Assembly (NCBI RefSeq): GCF_014396785.1
Contig: NZ_CP060718.1
Span: 888,501 to 952,500, forward strand
Direction of reading: 5' to 3'
Length of the DNA: 64,000 nt
Origin: Sphingomonas lutea
GTDB taxonomy: Bacteria; Pseudomonadota; Alphaproteobacteria; Sphingomonadales; Sphingomonadaceae
Positions 8,292-20,522 of this stretch are shown here, one piece after another. The notes below the pieces were generated by a model. The model had not been told where the DNA came from and made no database searches. It was given only the letters and a program-made list of their open reading frames with translations. The position numbers and the translations under genes were made by a program. How positions within the stretch are numbered: the first letter of the stretch is position 1; each line of letters begins with the position of its first letter.

Positions 8292-10511
8292 ATGACCGAC
8301 AAACCGTCAAAGAGCGATTGGGAAGCCCTCGCCGCCAAGGAATCGCGCGGCCGTGACCTGAGCCGCGAGACGGTCGAGGGCATCACGCTCAAGACCGTCT
8401 ACGGCCCCGAGGACGCGGCCGGGATCGACAGCGGCTTTCCCGGCCTGCCGCCCTACACGCGTGGGCCCTATGCGACGATGTATGCCGGGCGCCCGTGGAC
8501 CATCCGCCAGTACGCCGGCTTCTCGACCGCCGAGGAATCCAACGCCTTCTACCGCCGCAACCTCGCCGCCGGGCAAAAGGGCCTCTCGGTCGCCTTCGAC
8601 CTCGCCACTCACCGTGGCTACGACAGCGACAATCCTCGCGTCGCGGGCGATGTCGGCATGGCAGGCGTTGCGATCGATAGCGTCGAGGACATGAAATTGC
8701 TGTTCGACGGCATTCCGCTTGGCGAAATGTCGGTGAGCATGACGATGAACGGCGCGGTGTTGCCGGTGCTCGCTTTCTTCATCGTCGCGGGGGAGGAACA
8801 GGGGGTCGAGCGCGCCGCGCTGACCGGGACCATCCAGAACGACATCCTCAAGGAGTTCGCGGTCCGCAACACCTACATCTACCCGCCCGAGCCGAGCATG
8901 CGGATCGTCGCCGACATCATCGCTTATTGCGCGGCAGAGATGCCCAAGTTCAACAGCATCTCGATCAGCGGTTATCACATGCACGAAGCCGGGGCGACGG
9001 CAGTGCAGGAGCTCGCCTACACGCTCGCCGACGGCATGGAATATGTCCGCGCCGCGCAGGCCAGCGGGCTCGATATCGACGCTTTCGCGCCGCGCCTGTC
9101 CTTCTTCTGGGGCATCGGCATGAACCTGTTCATGGAGGTCGCCAAGCTGCGCGCGGCGCGGACCCTGTGGGCACAGATCATGACCGATCTCGGCGCGAAG
9201 AATGAGAAATCTAAGCTGCTGCGCACGCACTGCCAGACGAGCGGCGTCAGCCTGACCGAGCAGGACCCGTACAATAATATCGTCCGCACCACGGTCGAAG
9301 CGCTCGCGGCGGTGCTCGGCGGCACGCAGTCGTTGCACACCAACAGCTTCGACGAAGCCATCGCGCTGCCGACCGATTTCAGCGCGCGCATCGCTCGCAA
9401 CACGCAGCTGATCCTGGCCGAGGAAAGCGGCGTCACCGCGGTCGCCGACCCGCTCGGCGGCAGCTGGTACGTCGAGGCTCTCACGCGAGAACTCGAGGAG
9501 AAAGCGCAGGCGCTGATCGACGAGGTCGAGGCGCACGGCGGGATGACCAAGGCGGTTGCCGAGGGCCTGCCGAAGCAGCGCATCGAAGAAGCCGCCGCTG
9601 CGCGCGCGGCCAAGGTCGATACGGGCGAGACGGTGATCGTCGGAGTCAACCGCTACCGGCTGGCTGAGGAGGATGAGATCGACATCCTCGCGGTCGACAA
9701 TGCCAAGGTGCGCGCGGGCCAGATCGCTCGGCTGGAGCGCGTGCGGGCGGGGCGCGACGAGGCGGCGGTTCGGGCGGCGTTGGATGCGTTGACTGCGGCG
9801 GCCAAAACTCCGTTTGTCCTGAGCGAAGTCGAAGGGCGCGGTTCGGACGTCGGTGCCAGCGCCCTTCGACAAGCTCAGGACGAACGAAACTTGTTGCGGT
9901 TGGCGGTGGAATGCGCCCGCGCCCGCGCCACGCTCGGCGAAATCTCCGACGCGCTCGAACGCGCCTTCGGCCGCTACGCGACCAAGCCCGCGCCGGTCAG
10001 CGGCATCTATGGTCAGCGCAGCGACGAACGCTGGAGGGGCGCGGTCGCGGGGACGCAAAGCGTTGCGCAGCGGCTCGGCCGCGCGCCGCGCATCTTCGTC
10101 GCCAAGATGGGGCAGGACGGACACGACCGCGGCGCCAACCTCGTCAGCTCGGCATTCGGCGATCTCGGGTTCGAGGTCATCGCGGGCGCGCTGTTCCAGA
10201 CGCCGCGCGAAACCGCCGAGCAGGCGATCGCGGCGGATGTCGACGTGGTCGGCGCGTCGAGCCTGGCCGCGGGCCACAAGACTTTGATCCCCGAACTCAT
10301 CGGCCATTTGCGCGACCTGGGCCGCGCCGACATCAAGGTCGTGGCCGGCGGAGTCATCCCGCCGCAGGATTATGCGATCCTGCGCGAAGCCGGCGTTCAG
10401 GCGATCTTCGGCCCCGGCACCAACCTCGCCGACGCCGCCGACGAAGTGCTGCGCCTGCTCGGCCACAACCGCCCGCCGGCAGGCGAAGCGCTCAATGAGG
10501 CTGCGGAGTAG
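8292..10511 (+). CDS. scpA: methylmalonyl-CoA mutase with a repeat-derived insertion
   Basis: Adenosylcobalamin enzyme (739 residues) that isomerises (R)-methylmalonyl-CoA to succinyl-CoA. The N-terminal barrel contains [38 protein letters not shown] and [13 protein letters not shown]; the C-terminal B12 domain has the base-off DxHxxG as [11 protein letters not shown] near residue 610, followed by [11 protein letters not shown]. Residues 508-533 ([25 protein letters not shown]) are encoded by a palindromic repeat and are not part of the family sequence; they fall between barrel and cobalamin domain, where an insertion is likely tolerated. The single chain carries both domains, so no small subunit is needed. 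It follows mce by 19 bases in the same operon. Confidence 0.95.
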   Translation: MTDKPSKSDWEALAAKESRGRDLSRETVEGITLKTVYGPEDAAGIDSGFPGLPPYTRGPYATMYAGRPWTIRQYAGFSTAEESNAFYRRNLAAGQKGLSVAFDLATHRGYDSDNPRVAGDVGMAGVAIDSVEDMKLLFDGIPLGEMSVSMTMNGAVLPVLAFFIVAGEEQGVERAALTGTIQNDILKEFAVRNTYIYPPEPSMRIVADIIAYCAAEMPKFNSISISGYHMHEAGATAVQELAYTLADGMEYVRAAQASGLDIDAFAPRLSFFWGIGMNLFMEVAKLRAARTLWAQIMTDLGAKNEKSKLLRTHCQTSGVSLTEQDPYNNIVRTTVEALAAVLGGTQSLHTNSFDEAIALPTDFSARIARNTQLILAEESGVTAVADPLGGSWYVEALTRELEEKAQALIDEVEAHGGMTKAVAEGLPKQRIEEAAAARAAKVDTGETVIVGVNRYRLAEEDEIDILAVDNAKVRAGQIARLERVRAGRDEAAVRAALDALTAAAKTPFVLSEVEGRGSDVGASALRQAQDERNLLRLAVECARARATLGEISDALERAFGRYATKPAPVSGIYGQRSDERWRGAVAGTQSVAQRLGRAPRIFVAKMGQDGHDRGANLVSSAFGDLGFEVIAGALFQTPRETAEQAIAADVDVVGASSLAAGHKTLIPELIGHLRDLGRADIKVVAGGVIPPQDYAILREAGVQAIFGPGTNLADAADEVLRLLGHNRPPAGEALNEAAE
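9813..9885. repeat. palindromic repeat inside the mutase gene, in frame
   Basis: TTTGTCCTGAGC at 9813-9824 pairs with GCTCAGGACGAAC at 9873-9885, and inner arms GAAGTCGAAGGGCGC and GCGCCCTTCGAC also match. It is the same family as 7746-7831. Read in the mutase frame it gives an open peptide (FVLSEVEG to ALRQAQDER), so the element did not break the gene. Confidence 0.85.
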
Positions 10512-10520
10512 GGGCGGCAG

Positions 10521-10868
10521 ATGGAAATAAGCTCAGAAGAACGTTTGGCCGCGACCGGCGACGGCGCGCTGCTGCTCTACGATTACTTCAAGCATATGAC
10601 GACGCTGGCGCTGGTCACGCTGGGCGGCATCCTCGCCATCCCGCAGTCGATCGGAACCCAGATGACCGTTCGCGAACTGCTCCCGTCGCTCGGCCTGATC
10701 GCCCTGTCGGGCGCCTTTTCGCTCTACGCAATGGAAGCCATCATCAAATCGCGTCTGGAGAGCCGTCCACTGCCGAAATCGATGCGCTGGAACCGCTTGA
10801 TTGTGGGCGGCACGTTCGGCATCGGCGTCGGTGCCTTCCTCGGCTTGTTCATGGACCTGATCCAATGA
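10521..10868 (+). CDS. small hypothetical membrane protein
   Basis: I do not recognise this 115-residue protein. It has a soluble N-terminus of about 23 residues, then three likely membrane helices: [17 protein letters not shown] (about 25-41), [20 protein letters not shown] (about 53-72) and [20 protein letters not shown] (about 93-112). A basic loop ([15 protein letters not shown]) separates helices two and three. It follows the mutase by 9 bases and its stop overlaps a 27-codon frame leading into pccA, so it is probably co-transcribed with the propionate genes; a role there is unknown. Confidence 0.7.
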   Translation: MEISSEERLAATGDGALLLYDYFKHMTTLALVTLGGILAIPQSIGTQMTVRELLPSLGLIALSGAFSLYAMEAIIKSRLESRPLPKSMRWNRLIVGGTFGIGVGAFLGLFMDLIQ

Positions 10869-10948
10869 TGACGCCGCGCACTCTTCATACGGAGCTTGTT
10901 TCAGCAGCCATTTTCGGGAAGGTCGAAGCAATCGACGTGACGGCGTAA
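10865..10948 (+). CDS. possible 27-residue leader or coupling peptide
   Basis: A short frame starting ATGATG at 10865 overlaps the stop of the membrane-protein gene (ATGA) and ends at TAA 10946-10948, eight bases before pccA. It would encode [20 protein letters not shown] and seven more residues. I cannot assign a family. It may only serve to carry ribosomes toward pccA, or may be chance. Confidence 0.3.
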   Translation: MMTPRTLHTELVSAAIFGKVEAIDVTA

Positions 10949-10956
10949 GGGGCGCG

Positions 10957-12965
<2,009 letters not shown>

Positions 12966-13126
12966 AATTCGGCGTCTCAACCAAAAAACACTTCAATTCG
13001 GGCACGAAACGCTTAAGGAGCAGAAATCATTGGTTTCCTTGCCCTTTCGCTAGGATTGGGCCGTCGAGGACGTTCAAGATATGATACCGATCGAACCGTC
13101 GCGGGGCTGCGCCGACGCTGTCGCCG

Positions 13127-14146
13127 TTGCCCGGCACGCCGGATTCGGACGTTGCCGACGCGCACGATTTCTTAGGCGCGTCCGATTTGTCGATGACCTC
13201 TGTCGTGCTCAGCCTGCTGGAGCAGAGCGACGATTGCATCAAAGTCGTCGCCGTCGACGGATCGCTGCAATTCATGAACTGCAACGGCAAGAAAGCGATG
13301 CAGATCGACGATTTCGCAACGTTCGCGGGGCTGCCGTGGCATACGCTGTGGCCGGCCGAATCGCAGCTCGCAGTCCAGCATTCCGTCACCGAAGCCAACG
13401 AAGGTCGCGCTCATCGCTTCGAGGCCTTCTGCCCGACCGCCAAGGGCGACCCGCGCTGGTGGGAAGTGACCGTCTCCCCGCTGCGGAACCGTGACGGAGA
13501 TGTCAGCGCCATCCTGTCGACTTCGCGCGATATTACGGCGCGTATCCAGCGCGAGGACGAATTGCGGACCATTGCTGCCGAAATGCGCCATCGTCTGCGC
13601 AATGCGCATACGCTGGGTGCGGCGATCGCAATGGCGGCGTCGCGCGATGCGCCCGAACATCGTCCATTCGCCATGCGGCTGGCCGAGCGGCTGTCGCGGC
13701 TTGCCGACGTCCAGGCGCATTTGTTCGATGCAGGGGAAGGCATGACGGTCAAGTCGCTGTCGGACCGCACCTTTTCGGCGTTCGACGACGGCACCGGGCG
13801 GATTGTCTGCACGGGTGGCGAGGATGTCGAGCTGGGCGAGCAGGGAACGCGGACGCTTGCGCTGGTGCTCGGCGAGCTGGCGACTAACAGCGCCAAATAT
13901 GGCGCGCTTGGCCGCGGCGGCGAGGTGCGTGTCGAAACCTCGGTCCGGGACGATCATGTCGAGATCGTCTGGGAGGAGCGTTTCGCCAGCGATGCGCAGT
14001 CGCCGCTTGCCGCGCCGTCGAGCGGACAAGGAACGGGTCTGATGCAGCGCATGATCGCGCTCATGGGTGGCCAGGTACAAGGCGAAGCACGTCCGGACGG
14101 CTATCGCGCAACGATCTCGGTGTCGCTGGCCAAGGTCGCGCAATAA
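13127..14146 (+). CDS. PAS-domain HWE-family sensor histidine kinase
   Basis: Soluble two-component kinase of 339 residues. A PAS-like sensor (about residues 25-140, with VVAVDGSLQFMNCNG and the PAC-like ILSTSRDITARIQRE) precedes the phosphoacceptor His near residue 155 in AAEMRHRLRNAHTLG. The N box LGELATNSAKYGALGRGG and the WxE motif in VEIVWEERF mark the HWE group, common in alphaproteobacteria, and GQGTGLMQRMIALMGG fits the G box. Start is uncertain: TTG 13127 is used, while ATG 13193 (residue 23) would keep the PAS domain. No response regulator is adjacent, so its partner is unknown. It ends one base from the convergent ligase gene. Confidence 0.82.
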   Translation: MPGTPDSDVADAHDFLGASDLSMTSVVLSLLEQSDDCIKVVAVDGSLQFMNCNGKKAMQIDDFATFAGLPWHTLWPAESQLAVQHSVTEANEGRAHRFEAFCPTAKGDPRWWEVTVSPLRNRDGDVSAILSTSRDITARIQREDELRTIAAEMRHRLRNAHTLGAAIAMAASRDAPEHRPFAMRLAERLSRLADVQAHLFDAGEGMTVKSLSDRTFSAFDDGTGRIVCTGGEDVELGEQGTRTLALVLGELATNSAKYGALGRGGEVRVETSVRDDHVEIVWEERFASDAQSPLAAPSSGQGTGLMQRMIALMGGQVQGEARPDGYRATISVSLAKVAQ

Positions 14147-14147
14147 G

Positions 14148-15845
14148 CTATTTCGGTTCGCGCAACTCCGACCTCCGAAGCTTGCCCGTCGCCGTCTTCG
14201 GCAACGCTTCCACGAAGGTGATCTCGCGCGGATATTTGTAGGGGGCGATCTGCTCCTTGGCGAAGTCCTGGAGCTTGGCGGCGAGCTCGTCGCTGGCTTC
14301 GGCGAACCCCGCCAGCACCACGAACGCCTTCACTTTCTGCCCGCGCTCGGGACAGGGCACGCCGATCACCGCGCATTCGGCGACGGCGGGGTGCGCGAGC
14401 AGCGCATTCTCCACCTCGGGTGCGCCGATGTTGTAGCCTGAGCTGACGATCATGTCGTCGCTGCGCGCAAGGTACCAGTAATAGCTGTCGGCGTCCTTGC
14501 GGTAGGTGTCGCCGGTGACGTTCCAACCATCGACGACGTAGTTTTTCTGCCGCTCGTCATCGAGATAGCGGCAGCCGGTCGGTCCCTTGAGCGCGAGGCG
14601 GCCGGTGCCTTCGTCCATCGGCTGGTCGTCGGCGTCGAGCACAGTTGCGGTGTAGCCGGGCACCGCCTTGCCGGTGGAGCCGGGGCGGATGTCGTCGCCC
14701 GCGGCGGAGATGAAGATGTGCATCATCTCGGTCGATCCGATGCCGTCGGTGATCGCGATCCCCGTTCGCTCGTGCCAGGCGCGCCACGTCGCTTCGGGAA
14801 GGTGTTCGCCGGCGGAGAGGCAGTAGCGCAGGGTCTTCAAGGCCCGGCTCAATGCGCTGTCCGACGAAGGCGCCCCTCGACTTCGCTCGGGACGAACGGA
14901 GTGGGGATCTTCCACAACCTCCGTTGGTGTCGAGCGAAGTCGAGACACGTCGGGCCCGTCCCCTTCGGTCGCGAGCATCGCCTTGTAAGCGGTCGGGGCG
15001 GTGCCGAGGTGGGTCACGCCGTGCTTGGCAATCGCCTCAAGCATCGCCGGCGGGCTCGGCTGTTCCACCGTGCAGCAGGCGGCGCCCGCGCGCAGCGGGA
15101 ACAGGAAGGCCGCGCCGAGCCCGAAGGTGAAGGCGAGCGGCGCGCTGGTCAGCGCGATGTCGCCCGGCTTCATCCCGATCAGGTGGCGCGCGAAGCTGTC
15201 GCATGGCGCGAGGACGTCGCGGTGGAACTGGACGCAGCCCTTAGGCACGCCGGTTGTGCCGCTGGTGAAGGCGATCAGCGCCGGATCGTCACGGCCGGTG
15301 TCGGCGGGCGGCAACGGGTCGAGCGCGGCGGTGCGCGTCTCGAGCTCGCCGCGGCCGTGATCGCCGTCGTAGCGCAGGATGTGCTTGACGCTGTGGGTCT
15401 GTTCGACGGCCTGCCGGAAGTCGCCAATGAAGCGGCTGTCGACGATCGCGTGGCTGATGTTCGCGCGCTCGATCACGGTCGCGATCTCGCCTGGGCGAAG
15501 CAGCGGCATGGTCGCGACGACCACACCACCGGCCTTGAGGACGCCGAGCCAGGCTGCGAACATGGTGTAGCCGTTGGGCCCGCGCAGGAGCACGCGGTTT
15601 CCCGGGACGAGCCCCTCCTGATCGACGAGCAGCCGCGCGATGCGCCCGCTGAAATCGTCAAGATCGGCATAGGTCCAGCGGCCGTAATCGTTGACGAAGG
15701 CGAGGGCGCCCGGGTCGCCGCCCTTGAGCAATTCCGCCGCGGCGTTGAGCCGTTCGGGATATTGCAGCTCGGGCAGGTCGAAGCGGAACTCGGGCAGCAA
15801 TTCCGTCGGCGGCAGGCGGTCGCGGACGAAGGAGTCGATCGTCAC
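14148..15845 (-). CDS. AMP-dependent acyl-CoA ligase, benzoate/aminobenzoate-CoA-ligase-like
   Basis: Adenylate-forming enzyme of 565 residues that activates a carboxylic acid to its CoA thioester. The ATP loop is IAFTSGTTGVPKGCVQFHRD, the A5 region is ITDGIGSTEMMHIF, and the hinge and catalytic Lys appear as LARSDDMIVSSGYNIGAPEVE and LPKTATGKLRRSELR. Layout most resembles benzoate- and 2-aminobenzoate-CoA ligases, but substrate cannot be fixed from sequence. Residues about 299-325 (SRLRSTPTEVVEDPHSVRPE and following) come from two half-palindromes and are an in-frame insertion. GTG at 15845 overlaps the RidA stop (GTGA). Last gene of a five-gene coupled operon. Confidence 0.85.
   Translation of the reverse strand: MTIDSFVRDRLPPTELLPEFRFDLPELQYPERLNAAAELLKGGDPGALAFVNDYGRWTYADLDDFSGRIARLLVDQEGLVPGNRVLLRGPNGYTMFAAWLGVLKAGGVVVATMPLLRPGEIATVIERANISHAIVDSRFIGDFRQAVEQTHSVKHILRYDGDHGRGELETRTAALDPLPPADTGRDDPALIAFTSGTTGVPKGCVQFHRDVLAPCDSFARHLIGMKPGDIALTSAPLAFTFGLGAAFLFPLRAGAACCTVEQPSPPAMLEAIAKHGVTHLGTAPTAYKAMLATEGDGPDVSRLRSTPTEVVEDPHSVRPERSRGAPSSDSALSRALKTLRYCLSAGEHLPEATWRAWHERTGIAITDGIGSTEMMHIFISAAGDDIRPGSTGKAVPGYTATVLDADDQPMDEGTGRLALKGPTGCRYLDDERQKNYVVDGWNVTGDTYRKDADSYYWYLARSDDMIVSSGYNIGAPEVENALLAHPAVAECAVIGVPCPERGQKVKAFVVLAGFAEASDELAAKLQDFAKEQIAPYKYPREITFVEALPKTATGKLRRSELREPK
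14873..14950. repeat. two palindromic repeat halves inside the CoA-ligase gene
   Basis: CCTCGACTTCGCTCGGGACGAACGG (14875-14899) and GGTGTCGAGCGAAGTCGAGACACG (about 14926-14949) share the core GAGCGAAGTCGA in opposite orientation. The ligase frame stays open across both. The same pair of halves occurs at 29194-29265. Confidence 0.75.
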
Positions 15846-16234
15846 GCGGGCACCACGGCGGTCGTCTCGATCTCGATCTTGGCCGCGCTTTCGACAAGGC
15901 CCTTGACCTCGACCAGCGCCATGGCCGGATAGTTCGCGCCCATGACTTCGCGCCAGGCTGCACCGATCTCATCGCGCGAGCTCAGATATTCGTGCCGGTC
16001 GGTGACGTAGCAGGTCATTCGCACCACATGCTCGGGCCCCGCACCGTCCTCGGCGAGGATCGCGATCACATTCTTCAGCGCCTGGGCGAATTGCCCATGC
16101 AGGGAATATTCCCGGAAACATTCCGCTTCGTCCCAGCCGACGACGCCGGCAGTGAAGATCATCCGGCCGCTGGCCGAAATGCCGTTGGAATAGCCCTTCG
16201 GCCGCGGCCAGCCGGGCGGTTGGAGGATTTTCAT
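15842..16234 (-). CDS. RidA/YjgF family protein
   Basis: A 130-residue RidA-fold protein, usually a trimer that hydrolyses reactive imine or enamine intermediates. The fold signature is clear: RPKGYSNGISASGRMIFTAG near the start, the helix FAQALKNVIAILAEDGAGPEHVVRMTCYV, and the end ANYPAMALVEVKGLVESAAKIEIETTAV. The position of the Arg that contacts ligand in canonical RidA is less certain here. Encoded between the acyl-CoA dehydrogenase and the ligase with 4-base overlaps on both sides (ATGA and GTGA), which fits pathways where a nitrogen-containing CoA intermediate releases ammonia. Confidence 0.87.
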   Translation of the reverse strand: MKILQPPGWPRPKGYSNGISASGRMIFTAGVVGWDEAECFREYSLHGQFAQALKNVIAILAEDGAGPEHVVRMTCYVTDRHEYLSSRDEIGAAWREVMGANYPAMALVEVKGLVESAAKIEIETTAVVPA

Positions 16235-17376
16235 CAGCGGACCTCCTTGAGCAGGTCCCGCGCAATGATCTGGCGCTGCACTTCGCTCGCCCCTTCATAA
16301 ATCCGCAGCGCACGGATTTCGCGATAGAGTTCCTCGACCTTGACTCCGCGCGTGACGCCGGCGCCGCCATGCATCTGCACCGCATCGTCGATTACCTGCT
16401 GCGCGCATTCGGTCGCATGGAGCTTGGCCATCGCCGCGGCGCGGCGGTGGTCGGTGCCGCCGACGTCCTGCTGCCATGCCGCGCGATAGATCAGCAGCGC
16501 CGAGGCATCGACGGCGAGCGCCATGTCGGCAAGCTTGGCCTGCGTCACCGCATTTTCAGCAAGCGTGCCGCTTCCCAGTCGCCGATCCCGCGCGAACGCC
16601 AGCGCCTCGTCCAGTGCACGCCGCGCGAAGCCATTGGCCGCCGCGGCCACCGTCACGCGGAACAGGTTGAGCGTCTCCATCGCGATTCGGAAGCCCTCAC
16701 CCGGCTCGCCGATGATGGCGTCGGCGGGCAGGCGGACGTTGTCATATTTGAGGCGCGCAAGCGGATGCGGTGCGACCACGCCAATGCGCTCCGCAACCTC
16801 AACCATCTCGGCGGGCACGACGAACGCCGACAGGCCGCGCGCGCCTTCGCCCTCGCCGGTGCGCGCGAAGGTCACGTAAAAATCCGCGATGCCGCCGTTG
16901 GAAATGTAGGTCTTCTCGCCGACCAGCACCCATTCATTGCCGTCGCGCATCGCCGAGCTTTGCATGTTTGCCGCGTCCGAGCCGCATTCGGGCTCGGTCA
17001 TGGCGAAGGCGGCGATCGCCTCGCCCGACGCGACGCGCGGCAGCCACGCGCGCTTCTGCTCGACCGTTCCGAACAGGGAAATCGCGCCCGACCCCAGGCC
17101 TTGCATCGCGAAGGCGAAGTCGGCGAGCCCGCTGTGGTAGGCGAGCGTTTCGCGCGCGATGGCCAGGCTGCGCACGTCGGGCCGACGGTCGCCTTGCGCA
17201 ACGGCAAGCTTGAGGAAGCTTGCGCCCCCAAGCTCCCGCACCAGTGTCCGGCATTCATCGTCGAGGTTCTCGGCATAGCGCCCGCCGAGATTCTCGCGGC
17301 ACCAGCGATCGAGCTCATTGGCCAGCTCGCGATGGCGCGGCTCGAAGAACGGCCAGGCAAGGAAAGCGCGGTCCAT
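16234..17376 (-). CDS. acyl-CoA dehydrogenase
   Basis: FAD enzyme of 380 residues that oxidises an acyl-CoA to the enoyl-CoA. Family features include [34 protein letters not shown], the mid-domain [27 protein letters not shown] and the C-terminal [34 protein letters not shown]. The last Glu (YEGASE) lies where the catalytic base usually sits in this family. ATG at 17376 overlaps the enoyl-CoA hydratase stop (ATGA); the same frame is open upstream but that part is the shadow of the hydratase. Its stop overlaps RidA. Substrate chain is not determinable. Confidence 0.9.
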   Translation of the reverse strand: MDRAFLAWPFFEPRHRELANELDRWCRENLGGRYAENLDDECRTLVRELGGASFLKLAVAQGDRRPDVRSLAIARETLAYHSGLADFAFAMQGLGSGAISLFGTVEQKRAWLPRVASGEAIAAFAMTEPECGSDAANMQSSAMRDGNEWVLVGEKTYISNGGIADFYVTFARTGEGEGARGLSAFVVPAEMVEVAERIGVVAPHPLARLKYDNVRLPADAIIGEPGEGFRIAMETLNLFRVTVAAAANGFARRALDEALAFARDRRLGSGTLAENAVTQAKLADMALAVDASALLIYRAAWQQDVGGTDHRRAAAMAKLHATECAQQVIDDAVQMHGGAGVTRGVKVEELYREIRALRIYEGASEVQRQIIARDLLKEVR

Positions 17377-18185
17377 CAGTCCCCCTGGAAGTCCGGCTGC
17401 CGCTTGTTTGCAAACGCCTCGAAGGCGCGATGGAAGTCGCGCGTTTGCATGCATTCGGCCTGCGCCCGCGCTTCCATTTCGATCGCCTCCTCGATCGACA
17501 CATGCCATTCCGCATCGAGCATCTTCTTGGTCACGAAATGCGCCCGGCTCGGCCCGCTCGCAAGTTGTCGCGCAAGGGTCTGCGCTTCGGCCAGCGGATC
17601 GTCCGCAAGACGGTTCCAGAAGCCCCAGGCCGCGCCTTCCTCGGCGCTCATGTTGCGACCGGTGAACAGCAATTCGGCGGCGCGCCCGTGGCCGATGATC
17701 CGCGGCAGGATCGCGCACGCGCCCATGTCCGCGCCGCTCAGGCCTACGCGGGTGAACAGGAAGGCGGCTTTGGCATCGGGCGCGGCGAAACGCAGGTCGC
17801 TGGCCATCGCCAGGATCGCGCCTGCGCCAGCGCACACGCCCTCGACCGCGGCGATCACGGGCTGCGGGCAGGCGCGCATCGCCCGAACGAGGTCGCCGGT
17901 CATCCGGGTGAAGGCTAGTAGCCCGTCTTCGTCCATCCTGGTCAGCGGCCCGATAATCTCGTGCACGTCGCCGCCGCTGCAAAAATTGCCGCCTGCGCCC
18001 GTCAGCACGATAGCCTTCACGTCATAGCTTTTGTCGAGCGCCCAAAAGGTGTCGCGCAATTCGTCATAGCTGTCGAAGGTCAGCGGATTCTTGCGCTCGG
18101 GACGGTTGAGCGTGATCGTCGCGACCCCGTCGTCGAAGCCCCACAGGAAATGCCTCGGGGCGAAGGTCGCAGGGTCGAAGCTCAC
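17376..18185 (-). CDS. enoyl-CoA hydratase/isomerase family protein
   Basis: Crotonase-fold protein of 269 residues. It has [23 protein letters not shown], the oxyanion-forming [15 protein letters not shown], and [24 protein letters not shown]. In the second acidic position it shows [15 protein letters not shown], so the canonical hydratase Glu is replaced by Asp or shifted, and another crotonase reaction (hydrolysis or ring cleavage) is possible. GTG 18185 was chosen because it forms a GTGA overlap with the SDR stop and gives the usual length; a longer frame to 18248 reads into the SDR gene. Second gene of the operon. Confidence 0.88.
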   Translation of the reverse strand: MSFDPATFAPRHFLWGFDDGVATITLNRPERKNPLTFDSYDELRDTFWALDKSYDVKAIVLTGAGGNFCSGGDVHEIIGPLTRMDEDGLLAFTRMTGDLVRAMRACPQPVIAAVEGVCAGAGAILAMASDLRFAAPDAKAAFLFTRVGLSGADMGACAILPRIIGHGRAAELLFTGRNMSAEEGAAWGFWNRLADDPLAEAQTLARQLASGPSRAHFVTKKMLDAEWHVSIEEAIEMEARAQAECMQTRDFHRAFEAFANKRQPDFQGD

Positions 18186-18946
18186 GCGCTGGTCGCGCCG
18201 TCGATGGTGATCGCGGCGCCGCTGATGTCCCCGCTCTGCGGTAGGCACAGGGTCATGACCATCGTGCCGATGCCGTCGGGTTCCACCAGCCGTCCGCTGG
18301 CATTCATGTTGGTGATCGCGTCGCGCGCGAATTCCTCGCCGCGGCCGGTGAATTGCGACACGCGCGCGACCGACTGGTCGGTCATCGGCGTGTCGACATA
18401 GCCCGGGCAGACCGCGTTCACGGTCAACTTGGTCTTGGCATATTCAGACGCCAGGCTGCGGGAGAGGCCGAGCAGCCCGTGCTTCGAGGCGGCATAATGC
18501 GCGGCATAAGGCACGCCGCGCAGGCTCGCGACCGAGGCGATGAAGACGATGCGCCCATGCTCGCTCTTCAAAAGGTCGCCGATCGCCGCCTGCGCGCAAT
18601 CGAACGCGCCGGTGAGGTTGACGGCCATGATCCGGTCCCAGCTTTCGCGCGTCATCTTGTGGAACGGTGCGCTTTCGGCGATCCCGGCATTGACGATCAG
18701 CATTTCGATCGAGCCGTTGGCGGCACGCGCTTCGTCGAAGGCGCGGTCGATTTGCGCGCGGTCGGCGACGTCGCATTGGATGGCGGTTCCCTCGACGCGG
18801 CCCGCGACCTGCTGCAGCGGCTCCATCCGCCGCCCGAGCAGCGAGACCTTTGCCCCTGCCGCGTGCAGGTGCGTCGCGCAGGCGGCGCCGATACCTGTGC
18901 CGCCGCCGGTGATCAGTGCATGGCGTCCCTGCAGCCAATCGGGCAT
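18182..18946 (-). CDS. short-chain dehydrogenase/reductase, likely 3-hydroxyacyl-CoA type
   Basis: NAD(P)-dependent SDR of 254 residues, first gene of the operon. Cofactor loop [19 protein letters not shown] is at residues 9-27; LIVNAG and the catalytic Ser, Tyr and Lys ([20 protein letters not shown], then K) follow in normal spacing; [14 protein letters not shown] is the usual segment after the active site. With the dehydrogenase, crotonase and ligase it would complete a beta-oxidation-like sequence, so a 3-hydroxyacyl-CoA substrate is inferred. GGAGGA lies about 7-12 bases upstream of the ATG. It diverges from adhC across 82 bases. Confidence 0.87.
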   Translation of the reverse strand: MPDWLQGRHALITGGGTGIGAACATHLHAAGAKVSLLGRRMEPLQQVAGRVEGTAIQCDVADRAQIDRAFDEARAANGSIEMLIVNAGIAESAPFHKMTRESWDRIMAVNLTGAFDCAQAAIGDLLKSEHGRIVFIASVASLRGVPYAAHYAASKHGLLGLSRSLASEYAKTKLTVNAVCPGYVDTPMTDQSVARVSQFTGRGEEFARDAITNMNASGRLVEPDGIGTMVMTLCLPQSGDISGAAITIDGATSA

Positions 18947-19028
18947 CGACGTCCTCCTTCATTTCCGCATTGGCCGAAGCGGTTTCCGGTGGCAATGGCG
19001 AGCAAATCCGTCAGGGGAATCCGAGTCC

Positions 19029-20140
<1,112 letters not shown>

Positions 20141-20150
20141 GGAGGCGAAT

Positions 20151-20522
20151 ATGTACAGCCACGTCATGGTCGGATCGAACGATCCCGAACGGTCCAGGAA
20201 ATTCTACGACGCCTTGTTCGAGAAGGAAGGGCGCACCGACGACAAGGGGCGCACGGCCTACGGCCGCAAGGGCAGCGTGTTCATGATCTCCAAGCCGATC
20301 GACGGCCAGCCGGCGACGCATTCGAACGGCGGGACAATCGGCTTTGCCTTCGACAGTCCCGAGGAGGTCGATGCCTGGCACCAGCGCGGGCTCGCCGCGG
20401 GCGGAACGGCGATCGAGGATCCGCCGGGCTATCGCGAAAATGCGTTCGGCAAGCTCTACCTTGCGTATCTGCGCGATCCCGACGGCAACAAACTGTGTGG
20501 GCTGTACCGGCCCGAGCAGTGA
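20151..20522 (+). CDS. VOC (glyoxalase/bleomycin-resistance-like) family protein
   Basis: A 123-residue vicinal-oxygen-chelate protein starting at ATG 20151, ten bases after the repaired adhC stop, with GAGGAGG at 20139-20145 as an excellent ribosome site. Typical segments are [20 protein letters not shown] at the start and [18 protein letters not shown] at the end. Because of the adhC frameshift this region is in frame with adhC, but the internal ribosome site and ATG show a separate gene. Its stop overlaps fghA (GTGA). Wedged between the two formaldehyde genes, it may help with glutathione adducts, but the substrate is unknown. Confidence 0.85.
   Translation: MYSHVMVGSNDPERSRKFYDALFEKEGRTDDKGRTAYGRKGSVFMISKPIDGQPATHSNGGTIGFAFDSPEEVDAWHQRGLAAGGTAIEDPPGYRENAFGKLYLAYLRDPDGNKLCGLYRPEQ

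Noticed and set aside
8307..10466. A 719-residue minus-strand frame opposite the mutase
   Set aside because: Antisense shadow of methylmalonyl-CoA mutase with no start signal or motif.
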